From Buchnera aphidicola (Chaetosiphella stipae setosa) (GTDB taxonomy: Bacteria; Pseudomonadota; Gammaproteobacteria; Enterobacterales; Enterobacteriaceae): 63,239 bases of DNA. Both the position numbers and the translations under genes were made by a program. The notes under the pieces are model-generated. The model did no database searches, was not told the origin of the DNA, and worked only from the letters and a program-made list of their open reading frames with translations. Below, one piece after another: positions 28,483 to 38,790 of this stretch (the first letter of the stretch is position 1; each line of letters begins with the position of its first letter). The stretch spans positions 328,341-391,579 of the forward strand of contig NZ_OZ060394.1 of assembly GCF_964059095.1 (NCBI RefSeq). The letters run 5' to 3'.

Positions 28483-31400
28483 ATGATTAAAAATAACAAA
28501 AAAAAAGATAAGAAAGAAAAAAATCAAAACATTAATATTTTTTCAACTCATTTAAATGGAAAAAAAATAATTGAAGCATCTGCTGGAACTGGAAAAACAT
28601 TTACAATTATACTTTTATATTTACGTCTACTATTAGGAATAAATATAAATACACAAAAAAAATATTCAGTTGAAAATATTTTAATTATTACATATACAAA
28701 AAACGCTGTAAAAGAGATTAAAAAAAGATTAGAAAAAAATATCTATAATCTATATCTAGATTTTTTATCAAAAAAAACAAAAAATAAAAATTATAAAAAA
28801 ATATTCAAAAAAGTAAAAAATTTTAATCATGCTGCTCAAATATTAAAAAAATCTTATATAAATATTCATAATGCATCAATCTATACTATTCATGGATTTT
28901 GCAGATATATTTTAAAAAAAAAAAATTATTATTTTGAATATTTAATAAAAAAAAAAAAAGTATATAACGAAAATCTTTTATATCAAAATTCAACATATAT
29001 TTTTTGGAGAAATTTTTTTTATCCATATAATAAAGAAATTTCTCAAATTATTTTTGAATATTGGAAAAATCCTCAAGAATTATTTAAAGAAATACAACCA
29101 TGGTTGAATATTAAGTCTGATTTTTTTTTATATACAAAAAAAAACAATGATATCATGAAATATCATGAAAAAAATATAAAAAAAATAAAAAAATTTAAAA
29201 AAAAATGGAAAGAAATATATATTAACTTAAAAAAAATTTTTCATAAAAAAATATTAAACCAAAGAATTTATCATAAAAAAAATTTTAATACATGGGTAAA
29301 AAAAATAAAAAAATGGACTTTAAAAAAGACGAAAAACTATAAAATTCCAAAAGAACTCTTTCATTTTTCTAAAAAAAAAATAGAGAAAAATGTTCTTTCA
29401 AAAAAAAAAAAAATCTCTTTTTTAAATAAAATTGACAAATTTTTAAAAAAAAATTTTTCTTTAAAAGAAGCTCTTTTAATTCAAGCAATTAAAAAAATTC
29501 CTAAAATTTGCAAAAAAATAAAAAAAAAAAAATTTTCTTATGAAAATTTAATTTCATCTCTTTTAACTCTTCTCAAAAAAAAAAAATCTCTTTCTCAATA
29601 TATTCAAAAAAAATTTCCAATAGCATTTATTGATGAATTTCAAGACACAGATATGCAACAATATAAAATATTTCAAAAAATATATAATAATAAAAAAATA
29701 GAATCATCATTAATTCTTGTAGGAGACCCAAAACAATCTATTTATAATTTTCGTGGAGCTGACATATTTTTTTACCTTAAAATTAAATCGAAAATACCTA
29801 ATATATACACCTTAAATACAAACTGGAGATCTTCAAAAAAATTAATCGAAAGTATTAATTTTTTATTTTCTCGAATGAAAAAAATTTTTTTATTTAAAAA
29901 AATAAAATTCATTCCAGCGTTATCACCCAAAGAATCAAAAAAAAAAAAATATTTTATTAAAAAAAAAGAACAACCAGCAATAAAGTTTTGGTTAAAAAAA
30001 AACACTCCACAAACACCTTTTGAATATAATAATTGGATTGCAAAAAAATGTTCACAAAATATATATTTCTTAATTCAAAAAATGAAAAAATCACAAGCTT
30101 TTCTTATAACAAAAGAAAAAAGAAAAAAATTAAAAATTCAAGATATTTGTATTTTAGTTAAAAACTACCAAGAATATAAAATCATGAAAAAAGAATTGCT
30201 AAAATTAAATATTTACTCATACTATACATCATATAATAAATCTATTTTTCATACAATTGAAGTCAAAGAACTATACTATATATTACAATCTATTTTAGAT
30301 TCCTCAAATGAAAATTATTTTAATAGAGCTTTAGCTACATCAATTATCTTTCAAAACACATATGTAATTAATAAAATTAAAAAAAAATATTCTTTGTGGT
30401 CTAATTTAAAAAAAACTTTTTCAAAGTATAAAAAAATATGGAAAAAAAAAGGAATATTAAATCTAATAAATGAAATTATTTCTACAAGTAATCTTTATAA
30501 AAATTATTTTTTCCATAAAAAATATAAAGAAAAAATATCTAATTTAATACATTTAGGAAAAATTTTAGAAAAAAAATCATGTTTAAGAAAAGAACGTTCT
30601 TCAATAATCTCTTGGCTAAAAAAAAAAATAAATCAAATAAATGATAAAAAAAAATACCAACAAAAATTACATCATAATAAATATGTAATAAATATAACTA
30701 CTATATATAAATCTAAAGGTTTGCAATATCCAATCATATGGATTCCCTTTATTTCAAATTTTACTCATTCAAAAAAATTCATTTTTCACGATAAAAAAAA
30801 ATATAATACATTCATTAATTTATGTAAATCTAAAAAAAAAATAAAATTAGAAGAAAAAGAAAAATTATCTGAAGAAATACGACTTTTATATGTAGCTATT
30901 ACAAGAGCAATTTTTCAATGTAATTTAGGAGTTAGCTCAATTATTATAAAAAAAAACAAATATAAAACAAATTTTCATAAAAGTGGTTTGGGATACGTAT
31001 TACAAAAAGGAAAAAAAATGACTATAAAAGAACTATATCATGAAATAAAAAAAATAGAAAAAAATAAAAATATCACATGTATTTTTAAAAAAAAAACTTT
31101 AATAAATAAAGTTAAAGAAAAAAAAAAGAAAAATAAAAACAATATATTCAAAATTTTAAACTTTAAAAGACACTTCAAAAAAAATTTCAATACAAGCTAT
31201 ACTCGTATTTCACAAATCAAAAAAAACTTTAAAAAAAAAGATATTTTTTTAAAATTTGAAAAATATATCTCAAAAAAAAAAAAGATCACACAAGAAATTT
31301 CTAAAAATAACTTTCCTAAAGGAAAAAAATACGGGAAAATTTTACATAAAATTCTTGAAAAAATAAATTTTAATATAAAAATTCATAAAAAATTTATTAA

Positions 31401-31989
31401 AAAAAAAATAAAAAAAGTAAAATTATCAAAAAAATGGATCCCTATTATAAAAAATTGGATAAAATCAATTCTTGTTCATCCTTTTGGTGTGGATAAAATT
31501 AATTTAAAAAATATACAAAAAAAATGTATTAAAGAAGTAGAATTTTATTTACAATTAAAAAAAGAAATAAATTTTTTTTCTATAAATAAAATCTTGAAAA
31601 ACGAAAATATGAATTTTCTTGACAAAAATAAAGGAATTTTAAAAGGTTTTATTGATTTAATTTTTCAATATGATGAAAAATACTATTTTGTTGACTATAA
31701 ATCAAATTTTCTCGGTGAAACAAAAAACTATCAAAAAAAAAATCTAGAAAAATATTTTTTGAAAGAAAAATATAATATACAATTTTATTTGTATTCACTT
31801 GCACTACATAAATTTCTACAAAAAAAAGTTAAAAACTATAATTTCAAAAAAAATTTTGGTGGAGGTTATTATCTATTTTTACGAGGAATGGATGGGAAAA
31901 ACAGTAATCAAGGAACATTTTTTCTAGTACCGAAACATAAAATACTCAAAAAAATTAATAAAACTTTCTTCAAAAAAGAAAAAATATAA
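28483..31989 (+). CDS. recB: Exodeoxyribonuclease V beta chain (RecB)
   Basis: UvrD-like 3'-5' helicase plus nuclease of RecBCD, for double-strand-end processing. From ATG 28483 it has 1168 residues (E. coli 1180). A TTG at 28441, overlapping recC, could add 14 residues but lacks family support. Walker A is EASAGTGKTFT at 31-39, Walker B AFIDEFQDTD, then GDPKQSIYNFRGADIF and EEIRLLYVAITRA. The nuclease active site GFIDLIFQYDEKYYFVDYKSN is intact, with the catalytic D...DYK. It contains a 14-A run at 29400-29413 encoding lysines, a likely slippage spot. recD follows after 10 nt. Confidence 0.95.
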   Translation: MIKNNKKKDKKEKNQNINIFSTHLNGKKIIEASAGTGKTFTIILLYLRLLLGININTQKKYSVENILIITYTKNAVKEIKKRLEKNIYNLYLDFLSKKTKNKNYKKIFKKVKNFNHAAQILKKSYINIHNASIYTIHGFCRYILKKKNYYFEYLIKKKKVYNENLLYQNSTYIFWRNFFYPYNKEISQIIFEYWKNPQELFKEIQPWLNIKSDFFLYTKKNNDIMKYHEKNIKKIKKFKKKWKEIYINLKKIFHKKILNQRIYHKKNFNTWVKKIKKWTLKKTKNYKIPKELFHFSKKKIEKNVLSKKKKISFLNKIDKFLKKNFSLKEALLIQAIKKIPKICKKIKKKKFSYENLISSLLTLLKKKKSLSQYIQKKFPIAFIDEFQDTDMQQYKIFQKIYNNKKIESSLILVGDPKQSIYNFRGADIFFYLKIKSKIPNIYTLNTNWRSSKKLIESINFLFSRMKKIFLFKKIKFIPALSPKESKKKKYFIKKKEQPAIKFWLKKNTPQTPFEYNNWIAKKCSQNIYFLIQKMKKSQAFLITKEKRKKLKIQDICILVKNYQEYKIMKKELLKLNIYSYYTSYNKSIFHTIEVKELYYILQSILDSSNENYFNRALATSIIFQNTYVINKIKKKYSLWSNLKKTFSKYKKIWKKKGILNLINEIISTSNLYKNYFFHKKYKEKISNLIHLGKILEKKSCLRKERSSIISWLKKKINQINDKKKYQQKLHHNKYVINITTIYKSKGLQYPIIWIPFISNFTHSKKFIFHDKKKYNTFINLCKSKKKIKLEEKEKLSEEIRLLYVAITRAIFQCNLGVSSIIIKKNKYKTNFHKSGLGYVLQKGKKMTIKELYHEIKKIEKNKNITCIFKKKTLINKVKEKKKKNKNNIFKILNFKRHFKKNFNTSYTRISQIKKNFKKKDIFLKFEKYISKKKKITQEISKNNFPKGKKYGKILHKILEKINFNIKIHKKFIKKKIKKVKLSKKWIPIIKNWIKSILVHPFGVDKINLKNIQKKCIKEVEFYLQLKKEINFFSINKILKNENMNFLDKNKGILKGFIDLIFQYDEKYYFVDYKSNFLGETKNYQKKNLEKYFLKEKYNIQFYLYSLALHKFLQKKVKNYNFKKNFGGGYYLFLRGMDGKNSNQGTFFLVPKHKILKKINKTFFKKEKI

Positions 31990-31999
31990 AAAAATAAAT

Positions 32000-33808
32000 A
32001 TGTGGAAATTAATAAAAAAAATTCTTAAAAAAAAAATAAAAAAAATAGATTATTATTTTGCAAAAGAAATCATTACAAAAAAAAATGATACTTTTATATT
32101 AATTATTTCTATTTATATAAGTTTTATGTATAGAAAGGGAAATACGTGTGTTTCATTAAAAAATATATTAAAAAATAAATTTTTTCCTAAAAAAATTTTT
32201 AACAAACTAAATTTAAAAAAAAATATAAAAAAAGAATTATTAAAAAATAAAAATTTTAGTGAAAAAAACAAAAATGTTCCTTTAATAATAGAAAACAATT
32301 TTTTACATTTAAATAAAATCTGGCATATAGAAAACACAATATATAAATTTTTCAATTATCCATATAAAGAAAAAAAATATTCTAATATTTTTTTAAAAAA
32401 AATATTTAATGACAAAATATTTATTAACATGCATCTTGAACAAAAAATAGTAATAATATTATGTTTTCTTAAAAAATTTTTATTTATAATTGGAGATCCA
32501 GGTACAGGAAAAACTACTTTAGTTTCAAAAATAATTTATTTTTATATTTTTTTTTTAAAAAAAAAAAAAATTATATTATGTGCTCCTACTGGAAAAGCAA
32601 GTGCTAAATTATTAGAATCTGTTCAAAGTAATTTAAAACTTTTTATGAATAAAAAATATAAAAAATATATTCCACAAACTACATTTACAATTCATAGATT
32701 ATTTAAAATTTATAAAAAAAATAATTTTTTTTCCAATAAAAATAAAAAAAATATTGATTTATTAATAATAGATGAATCTTCTATGATAGATATTTTTATG
32801 TTAGAAAAAATAATAAAATATATTTCAAAAAAAACAAAAATAATATTTTTAGGAGATAAGAATCAGTTACCTTCAATTAATTCAGGATCAATAATTCATG
32901 ATATTTTATTTTTTTATAAAAAAGAAAAAAAAAAAAAATTATATTATAATTTACTTAATTTATTAACAAAAAAATCGTTAAAAGAAAAAAATCTGTTATT
33001 AAAAAACAATGTTTTTATTTTAAAAAAGAAATATCGATTTAAAGAAAAATCTAATATTGATAAATGCGCTGAAATAATAAAAAATGGAAAAATAGAAAAT
33101 ATTAAAAAAATTGTTATTAATAAATTTAAACAAGTTAAATTTTTTTCCATAAAAAAAAATTCTTCATATGAAAAAATTATAAAAAAATTATTTATTTTTT
33201 TTAAAAAATTTTTTCAAATGATCAAAAAAAATAAACCTATAAAAAATATATTGAAATATTTTAATAAAAAAAGAATTTTATGTTTAATTAAAAATGATTT
33301 TTTTGGAGTAAAAGGAATTAATTATATTTTTAAAAAATTAATTAAAAAAAAATATCCACAATTTTTTTTTAAAAATAATAAAAAAAAATGGTATATCGGA
33401 AAACCAATTATAATATCAAAAAATATAAATAATATGAATTTATTTAACGGTCTTGTAGGGATTACTTTATTAGATAAAAAAAAAGAAAAAAAAATTTTTT
33501 TTCTCATGCCAGATAAAACAATTAAAATTGTACCCATTAATTTAATAAAAAAATATCAAACAACTTGGGCAATAACTGTTCATAAATCTCAAGGATCAGA
33601 ATTTTCTGAAATACATTTAATACTTCCATTACACAAAATGAAAATAATGACAAGAGAAATAATTTATACTGCAATAACTCGTGCAAAAAAAAAAATATAC
33701 ATATATTCTAAAAAAAAAATATTTATCCAAGCTATTCAAAAAAAAAAAATTCGAATAAGTGGATTATATCAAAAATTTAAAAATACTAATAACTATAAAA
33801 AAAATTAA
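32000..33808 (+). CDS. recD: Exodeoxyribonuclease V alpha chain (RecD)
   Basis: Fast 5'-3' superfamily 1B helicase of RecBCD. It has 602 residues (E. coli 608). Walker A is GDPGTGKTT near residue 165. APTGKASAKL, DESSMIDIFM, LGDKNQLPSI and C-terminal VHKSQGSEF with YTAITRAKKKI follow. A T10/A14 homopolymer block sits near 32547-32570 inside the gene, just after Walker A. It is the last gene of the recCBD run. argA, which follows recD in E. coli, is replaced by tRNA-fMet on the opposite strand. Confidence 0.95.
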   Translation: MWKLIKKILKKKIKKIDYYFAKEIITKKNDTFILIISIYISFMYRKGNTCVSLKNILKNKFFPKKIFNKLNLKKNIKKELLKNKNFSEKNKNVPLIIENNFLHLNKIWHIENTIYKFFNYPYKEKKYSNIFLKKIFNDKIFINMHLEQKIVIILCFLKKFLFIIGDPGTGKTTLVSKIIYFYIFFLKKKKIILCAPTGKASAKLLESVQSNLKLFMNKKYKKYIPQTTFTIHRLFKIYKKNNFFSNKNKKNIDLLIIDESSMIDIFMLEKIIKYISKKTKIIFLGDKNQLPSINSGSIIHDILFFYKKEKKKKLYYNLLNLLTKKSLKEKNLLLKNNVFILKKKYRFKEKSNIDKCAEIIKNGKIENIKKIVINKFKQVKFFSIKKNSSYEKIIKKLFIFFKKFFQMIKKNKPIKNILKYFNKKRILCLIKNDFFGVKGINYIFKKLIKKKYPQFFFKNNKKKWYIGKPIIISKNINNMNLFNGLVGITLLDKKKEKKIFFLMPDKTIKIVPINLIKKYQTTWAITVHKSQGSEFSEIHLILPLHKMKIMTREIIYTAITRAKKKIYIYSKKKIFIQAIQKKKIRISGLYQKFKNTNNYKKN

Positions 33809-33829
33809 AAATATTTCATATTATTCTCT

Positions 33830-33903
<74 letters not shown>

Positions 33904-34155
33904 ATATTTAATTATAATATAACTTCTGAAAAAAATATGCAAATTTTTTTTTACAAAAACGGAATTTTTTTCAATAAAAAGAAAATATTTTCCTTAAAAA
34001 ATATATGTTAAAATATTTTTAAAAAATAAAAAAATTTTTATCATTAATAAATAAAAATATTTTTAAATAATAATTTAACAAAAATATTATATAAAAAACT
34101 GAAAATTTTAAAAAAATAATCATAAAAAATATATAAATATATCTATGAGAAAAAA

Positions 34156-34593
34156 ATGAAAATTTATTTACGAAAAAATTCTAGAACTCGTATTGTACAA
34201 GCATTATATGCTTGGAAATTATCTAAAAATAATTTTCAAAAAATAAAACATGATTTTAATAAAAAAAACACAAAAAAAATTGACAAAAATTATTTTAATG
34301 AAATTTTTACTGGAATTGTATTAAATAAAAAAAAAATTGATCTTTTAATTAAACCATATATTTTAAAAAATTTAAATCGATTAGGAAAAATTGAAAAATC
34401 TATATTAAGAATGTCTTTTTATGAACTTTTATATAAAAGAGATATTCCATATAAAGTAATCATTAATGAAGCAATAGAAATCTCAAAAATATTTTGTTCA
34501 GAAAACAGTCACAAAATTATTAATGGAGTATTAGATAAAGCTGCTTTTAAAATACGCAAAAAAAAAGATAAATTATTTATCATGTTGAAATAA
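34156..34593 (+). CDS. nusB: Transcription antitermination factor NusB
   Basis: Binds boxA RNA with NusE/S10 for rRNA antitermination. It has 145 residues (E. coli 139), all-helical. Family blocks ARTRIVQALYAW-like (SRTRIVQALYAWKLS near residue 9) and VIINEAIEISKIFCSENSHKIINGVLDKAA (segments near 100-125) are clear. GAGA precedes the ATG. rib genes, its usual upstream partners in enterics, are not in the 252 bp between tRNA-fMet and nusB. Confidence 0.94.
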   Translation: MKIYLRKNSRTRIVQALYAWKLSKNNFQKIKHDFNKKNTKKIDKNYFNEIFTGIVLNKKKIDLLIKPYILKNLNRLGKIEKSILRMSFYELLYKRDIPYKVIINEAIEISKIFCSENSHKIINGVLDKAAFKIRKKKDKLFIMLK

Positions 34594-34643
34594 ATATTTA
34601 AATATTTTTTTAAAATATTATCCATAAATTAAAATTAAAAAAT

Positions 34644-34931
34644 ATGAAAAAAAAATTTCTAAAAAAAAAATGGAATAAAGTTTTTGCAGAAAAAATTGCA
34701 AAAATAGAAGGTATAAAAATGAATAAAAATCATTGGAAAATAATTAATTTTACAAGAAATTTTTATATTCAATTCAAAACAACACCTTCTATCCGAATGT
34801 TATTAACTGCAATAAATAAAAATAATACAAAAAAACTGAATAGTTTAAACTTAATAAATTTATTTCCGAAAAATCCTATGCTCAAAATTAGTAAAATTGC
34901 TGGTATACCAAACCCTAAAAAATGTATTTAA
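34644..34931 (+). CDS. tusE: Sulfur relay protein TusE (DsrC family)
   Basis: Accepts persulfide from TusD and delivers it to MnmA on tRNA for s2U34. It has 95 residues (E. coli 109), about 12 residues shorter at the N-terminus. The C-terminus KIAGIPNPKKCI keeps the penultimate active cysteine (Cys94). NHWKIINFTRNFYIQF and TPSIRMLLTAI match the family. Its last codons overlap the end of convergent cyoE by 17 bp, exactly over the conserved C-terminal motif. TusA is also encoded in this window. Confidence 0.93.
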   Translation: MKKKFLKKKWNKVFAEKIAKIEGIKMNKNHWKIINFTRNFYIQFKTTPSIRMLLTAINKNNTKKLNSLNLINLFPKNPMLKISKIAGIPNPKKCI

Positions 34932-35817
34932 AAATGAATTTATTTAAAAGAATAAACAAATCAAAAAAAATAATATAAAAAATTGATATTTTCAACATTT
35001 TTAAAAAATTTTTAGATTTTTTTGGAGTAAAATTATTTCCTTGAAAAATCAAAAACAACCAAAAAACACCCAACAAAAAAAACATTAAAAAATAAAAATA
35101 ATTAAAACTATTTAATACACCAAATAAAAAAGTCAAAAAAATTAATAAAATAACATAAAAATACATATTATTAATAGTTGTATTTATTTTATCAACTACA
35201 GGAAAAACAGGTATTTTAGCTATACGATAATCATTTAAATGTAATAAAGAAATAGAATAAAAATGAGGTATTTGCCAAACAAAAAATATAAAAAATAAAA
35301 CTATACATTGAAAATTACAACATGAAGTATTTAAAAAATACCCAACTAAAACAGGACAAGCTCCAGATATTGAACCAAAAATCGTAGAATATTTTGATCT
35401 CCTTTTCAATATTATTGAATATAAAAAAACATAAACTAATAAACCACAAAAAGAAAAAAAATATACTAATTTATTACAAAAATGTAATAAAAAAAATGAT
35501 CCACAGAAAAATGAAAAAATAGAAAAAATAAAAGCATTTCTGATAGAAATTTTTTTTTTTACTAAAGCTCTATTTTTAGTTCTACACATTTTTTTATCAA
35601 TTTTTCTATCAATTATGTTGTTTAAAATACAACCACAAGAAATGATAAAAAATAAACCAAAAATAAGATAAAAAAAATTTTGAAAAACAAAAGAACTATC
35701 TAAAGAAACGCAATATCCGACCGTTGCTGATAATAAATTAGCAAAAACAATCTTTGGTTTAATTAGTTCAAAATATGTAATTAAATTTTTTTTAATCTCT
35801 TTAAAAAATCGTAACAT
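34915..35817 (-). CDS. cyoE: Protoheme IX farnesyltransferase (heme O synthase)
   Basis: Farnesylates heme B to heme O for the bo3 oxidase; UbiA-type prenyltransferase in the inner membrane. It has 300 residues (E. coli 296) with about nine hydrophobic segments. The first Asp-rich motif is NNIIDRKIDKKMCRTKNR near residue 65, and the second conserved loop is LHLNDYRIAKIPVFP near 195. It is the last gene of cyoABCDE; its start overlaps the end of cyoD by 17 bp. It stops with TAG inside the tusE 3' end. Confidence 0.95.
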   Translation of the reverse strand: MLRFFKEIKKNLITYFELIKPKIVFANLLSATVGYCVSLDSSFVFQNFFYLIFGLFFIISCGCILNNIIDRKIDKKMCRTKNRALVKKKISIRNAFIFSIFSFFCGSFFLLHFCNKLVYFFSFCGLLVYVFLYSIILKRRSKYSTIFGSISGACPVLVGYFLNTSCCNFQCIVLFFIFFVWQIPHFYSISLLHLNDYRIAKIPVFPVVDKINTTINNMYFYVILLIFLTFLFGVLNSFNYFYFLMFFLLGVFWLFLIFQGNNFTPKKSKNFLKMLKISIFYIIFFDLFILLNKFIFKYIF

Positions 35818-36130
35818 GATGATTTAAATTCCGCATAATCCAAACTGATCCACTAACAATAATTAAAATTATTATAAAAGTAAAAATTATAGAAAATAAA
35901 TTCCAAGTGTTTTTATTAAAATCATCTAAATGTAAAAAACAAAATATATGAATAAAAACTTGTAAAAAACAACAAAAAATAATAATCAAATAAAGATATT
36001 CTTTCGAAAAAGAATTATTTATTACAAAATAAAAAGGGAAAAAAGATAATAATAATGACACAAAAAACATAACTATATCAAAAAATAAAATAGTTTTCAT
36101 AAATGAAATTATTTTCTTATTAAAATTCAT
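35801..36130 (-). CDS. cyoD: Cytochrome bo3 ubiquinol oxidase subunit IV
   Basis: Small three-helix accessory subunit that aids CuB assembly. I start at the ATG preceded by GGAG, which gives 109 residues, identical to E. coli CyoD. A longer reading from 36211 is not family-like. Matching blocks are VFIHIFCFLHLDDFNKNTWN and IVSGSVWIMRNLNHH. The start codon overlaps the cyoC stop as ATGA, indicating coupled translation. Confidence 0.93.
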   Translation of the reverse strand: MNFNKKIISFMKTILFFDIVMFFVSLLLSFFPFYFVINNSFSKEYLYLIIIFCCFLQVFIHIFCFLHLDDFNKNTWNLFSIIFTFIIILIIVSGSVWIMRNLNHHVTIF

Positions 36131-36750
36131 AAAATAACTCCAAATAAATAAACAAATGTAAATAAAAAGATCCATATAATATCTAAAAAATGCCAAAAAA
36201 TACTTAAACAAATTAATCTAGTTCTGATAATTTTATTTATTCCAAATTTTATAGTCTGAAAAAATAATAGCATTAACCATAATAATCCAGAAAAAACATG
36301 AAAACCATGTAATAATAATAAAAAATAAAAAGCTGAAAGAAATCCACTACGATCAGGAAGATAATCTTTTTGAAACAAATTAAAAAATTCATATCCTTCT
36401 AAAAAAAGAAAAAATAAACCACAAAAAAAGACTAAAGATAAAAATAAACACACCATAAAAACATCAAATTTCTTCATAAAATAAACAACAATACTAAAAA
36501 ATAAAGAACTTAATAATAAAATAACTGTTTCTATAAAAACATATTTTAAATTAAAAAATTCTTTTCCTGAAGGTCCTTTAGAAATATTATTAACCATAAC
36601 AAAATATACTGAAAAAACTGTAGCAAAAATAATACAATCACTTAAAATATAAATCCAAAAACCAAAAATACTTTTTCGATCTACATCTAAATTTTCAGAA
36701 ACATCTCTTTTCTGTGTTAAAAAAAAATCTTTTAAAAAATTATAAATCAT
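36127..36750 (-). CDS. cyoC: Cytochrome bo3 ubiquinol oxidase subunit III
   Basis: Five-helix subunit of the bo3 oxidase. It has 207 residues (E. coli 204). Family blocks include KSIFGFWIYILSDCIIFATVFSVY (seen in part near residue 26), SGFLSAFYFLLLLHGFHV and the C-terminal WHFLDIIWIFLFTFVYLFG. It ends overlapping the cyoD start codon by 4 nt. cyoB lies 14 nt upstream. Confidence 0.95.
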   Translation of the reverse strand: MIYNFLKDFFLTQKRDVSENLDVDRKSIFGFWIYILSDCIIFATVFSVYFVMVNNISKGPSGKEFFNLKYVFIETVILLLSSLFFSIVVYFMKKFDVFMVCLFLSLVFFCGLFFLFLEGYEFFNLFQKDYLPDRSGFLSAFYFLLLLHGFHVFSGLLWLMLLFFQTIKFGINKIIRTRLICLSIFWHFLDIIWIFLFTFVYLFGVIL

Positions 36751-36764
36751 AATATAAACTCTAT

Positions 36765-38747
36765 TTAATGAAAACGTTTATGATGAAAATTTTCTATTTT
36801 TTTTATTTTTTCTTTACTAAAGACAATTTTCTCGTCTTTTTGAAAACTTTTATAAAATAAAATAAAAACAATACTAATAATAGATAGAAAAAATAACCAA
36901 TAAATATACCATACTGCAGAAAATCCTAAAAATAGAAAAAACATACCAAGAAAAAATCCATAAGAAGTATTTTTAGGAATATTTAAATCTTTATATAAAA
37001 TTTTATTTTTATTTTTATCAAAAAATTTTTTTTTATTATTTTTCATTTTCCAAAAAAAATCTCTACTATCTATTTCAGGAAGAAAAGAAAAATTATAATC
37101 TGGAACAGGAGATAATGTATTCCATTCCAAAGTTCTTCCATCCCAAGGATCTCCAGTATAATCTATATTTTTTTCACGATTTTTAATAGAAATATAAAAT
37201 TGAATAACTTGTGATATGACACCTAAAAAAATTAAAAAAACTCCAAAACAAGCAATAGATAAAAGAAAATGAAAATCATGATCTATATTTTGACTCAACC
37301 TTCTTGTCATACCCATAAATCCTAAAAAATATAGTGGAATAAAAGCAAATAAAAAACCAATTATCCAAAAGAAAAAAGAAATTTTTCCCCATTTTTCATT
37401 TAATGTAAAACCAAAAGCTTTCGGAAACCAATAAGTAATTCCAGAAAAACAACCGAAAACAACACCACCAATAATAACATTATGAAAATGTGCAACTAAA
37501 AACAAACTATTATGTAAAACAAAATCTGCAGGAGGTAAAGATAAAAGCACTCCAGCCATACCACCAATAGAAAAAGTAATTAAAAAACCAATTGTCCATA
37601 ACATACATGAATGAAAATAAATACGACCTTGATACATTGTAAATAGCCAATTAAAAATCTTTACACCAGTAGGAATAGCAATAATCATTGTCGTAATTCC
37701 AAAAAATGCATTTACATTAGCTCCAGCACCCATAGTAAAAAAATGATGTAACCAAACTATAAACGACAAAACTGTTATTGACAAAGTTGCCCAAATAAAA
37801 GAAAAATATCCAAAAAGAGATTTTTTTGAAAAAGTAGGAACTACTTCTGAAAAAATTCCAAAAGCCGGTAAAATTAATATATAAACTTCAGGATGCCCCC
37901 AAATCCAAATTAAATTTGTATACATCATCATATTTCCACCCATATTATGAGTAAAAAAATGAAAATTAAAATATCTATCTAAAGTTAATAAAAATAATGT
38001 TACAGTTAATACAGGAAAAGCAGTTATTATTAAAAGATTTGAGCATAAAACAGTCCATGTAAAAACAGGCATTTTAAATAAAGTCATTCCTTTTGCACGC
38101 ATTTTTAAAATAGTCACTAAAAAATTAATTGCAGTTAAAGTTGTTCCTATACCAGCAATCTGTAAACACCAAATCCAATAATCTACCCCTACTCCTGGAC
38201 TAAATTCCATCTCAGACAAAGGAGGATATGCTAGCCAACCAGTTTTTGCAAATTCTCCAATTCCTAAAGATAAATTAATTAAAATAACAGCACTAACGGT
38301 AATCCAAAAACTTAAATTATTTAAAAAAGGAAAAGCTAAATCACGTGCACCAATTTGTAATGGAACAACAAAATTCATTAACCCAATTACTAAAGGCATA
38401 GCTACAAAAAAAATCATAATTACGCCATGAGCTGTAAATATTTGATCATAATGATGTGGAGGCAACAAACTACGAGGGTGAGATAAAGATGCATAATATT
38501 GTTGTACACGCATCATAATAGCATCCACAAAACCTCTAAATAACATAATAAATGATAAAATTATATACATAATTGCAATTCTTTTATGATCTACAGAAGT
38601 AAACCATTCATTCCATAAATATTTCCATTTTTTATAATACGTAATTATCAATGAAAGAACAAAAATAGAGAAAAAAATTAACACATATGTAAAAACAATA
38701 ATTGGTTCATGAAAAGGTATATCCTCCCATGATAATTTTCCAAACAT
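36765..38747 (-). CDS. cyoB: Cytochrome bo3 ubiquinol oxidase subunit I
   Basis: Catalytic, proton-pumping heme-copper subunit. It has 660 residues (E. coli 663), about 15 membrane helices. All metal ligands are visible: heme b His in [11 protein letters not shown] near 106, CuB His in WGHPEVYIL near 284 (with the cross-linking Tyr), the pair in WLHHFFTMG near 333, and the heme ligands in [12 protein letters not shown] near 419/421. GGAGAATTTT precedes the ATG. It is the second gene of the operon and very conserved compared with neighbours, so terminal respiration looks under strong selection. Confidence 0.97.
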   Translation of the reverse strand: MFGKLSWEDIPFHEPIIVFTYVLIFFSIFVLSLIITYYKKWKYLWNEWFTSVDHKRIAIMYIILSFIMLFRGFVDAIMMRVQQYYASLSHPRSLLPPHHYDQIFTAHGVIMIFFVAMPLVIGLMNFVVPLQIGARDLAFPFLNNLSFWITVSAVILINLSLGIGEFAKTGWLAYPPLSEMEFSPGVGVDYWIWCLQIAGIGTTLTAINFLVTILKMRAKGMTLFKMPVFTWTVLCSNLLIITAFPVLTVTLFLLTLDRYFNFHFFTHNMGGNMMMYTNLIWIWGHPEVYILILPAFGIFSEVVPTFSKKSLFGYFSFIWATLSITVLSFIVWLHHFFTMGAGANVNAFFGITTMIIAIPTGVKIFNWLFTMYQGRIYFHSCMLWTIGFLITFSIGGMAGVLLSLPPADFVLHNSLFLVAHFHNVIIGGVVFGCFSGITYWFPKAFGFTLNEKWGKISFFFWIIGFLFAFIPLYFLGFMGMTRRLSQNIDHDFHFLLSIACFGVFLIFLGVISQVIQFYISIKNREKNIDYTGDPWDGRTLEWNTLSPVPDYNFSFLPEIDSRDFFWKMKNNKKKFFDKNKNKILYKDLNIPKNTSYGFFLGMFFLFLGFSAVWYIYWLFFLSIISIVFILFYKSFQKDEKIVFSKEKIKKIENFHHKRFH

Positions 38748-38790
38748 AAAATTCTCCTAAAATATTTTATTACAGAAATAATTTAAAAAA

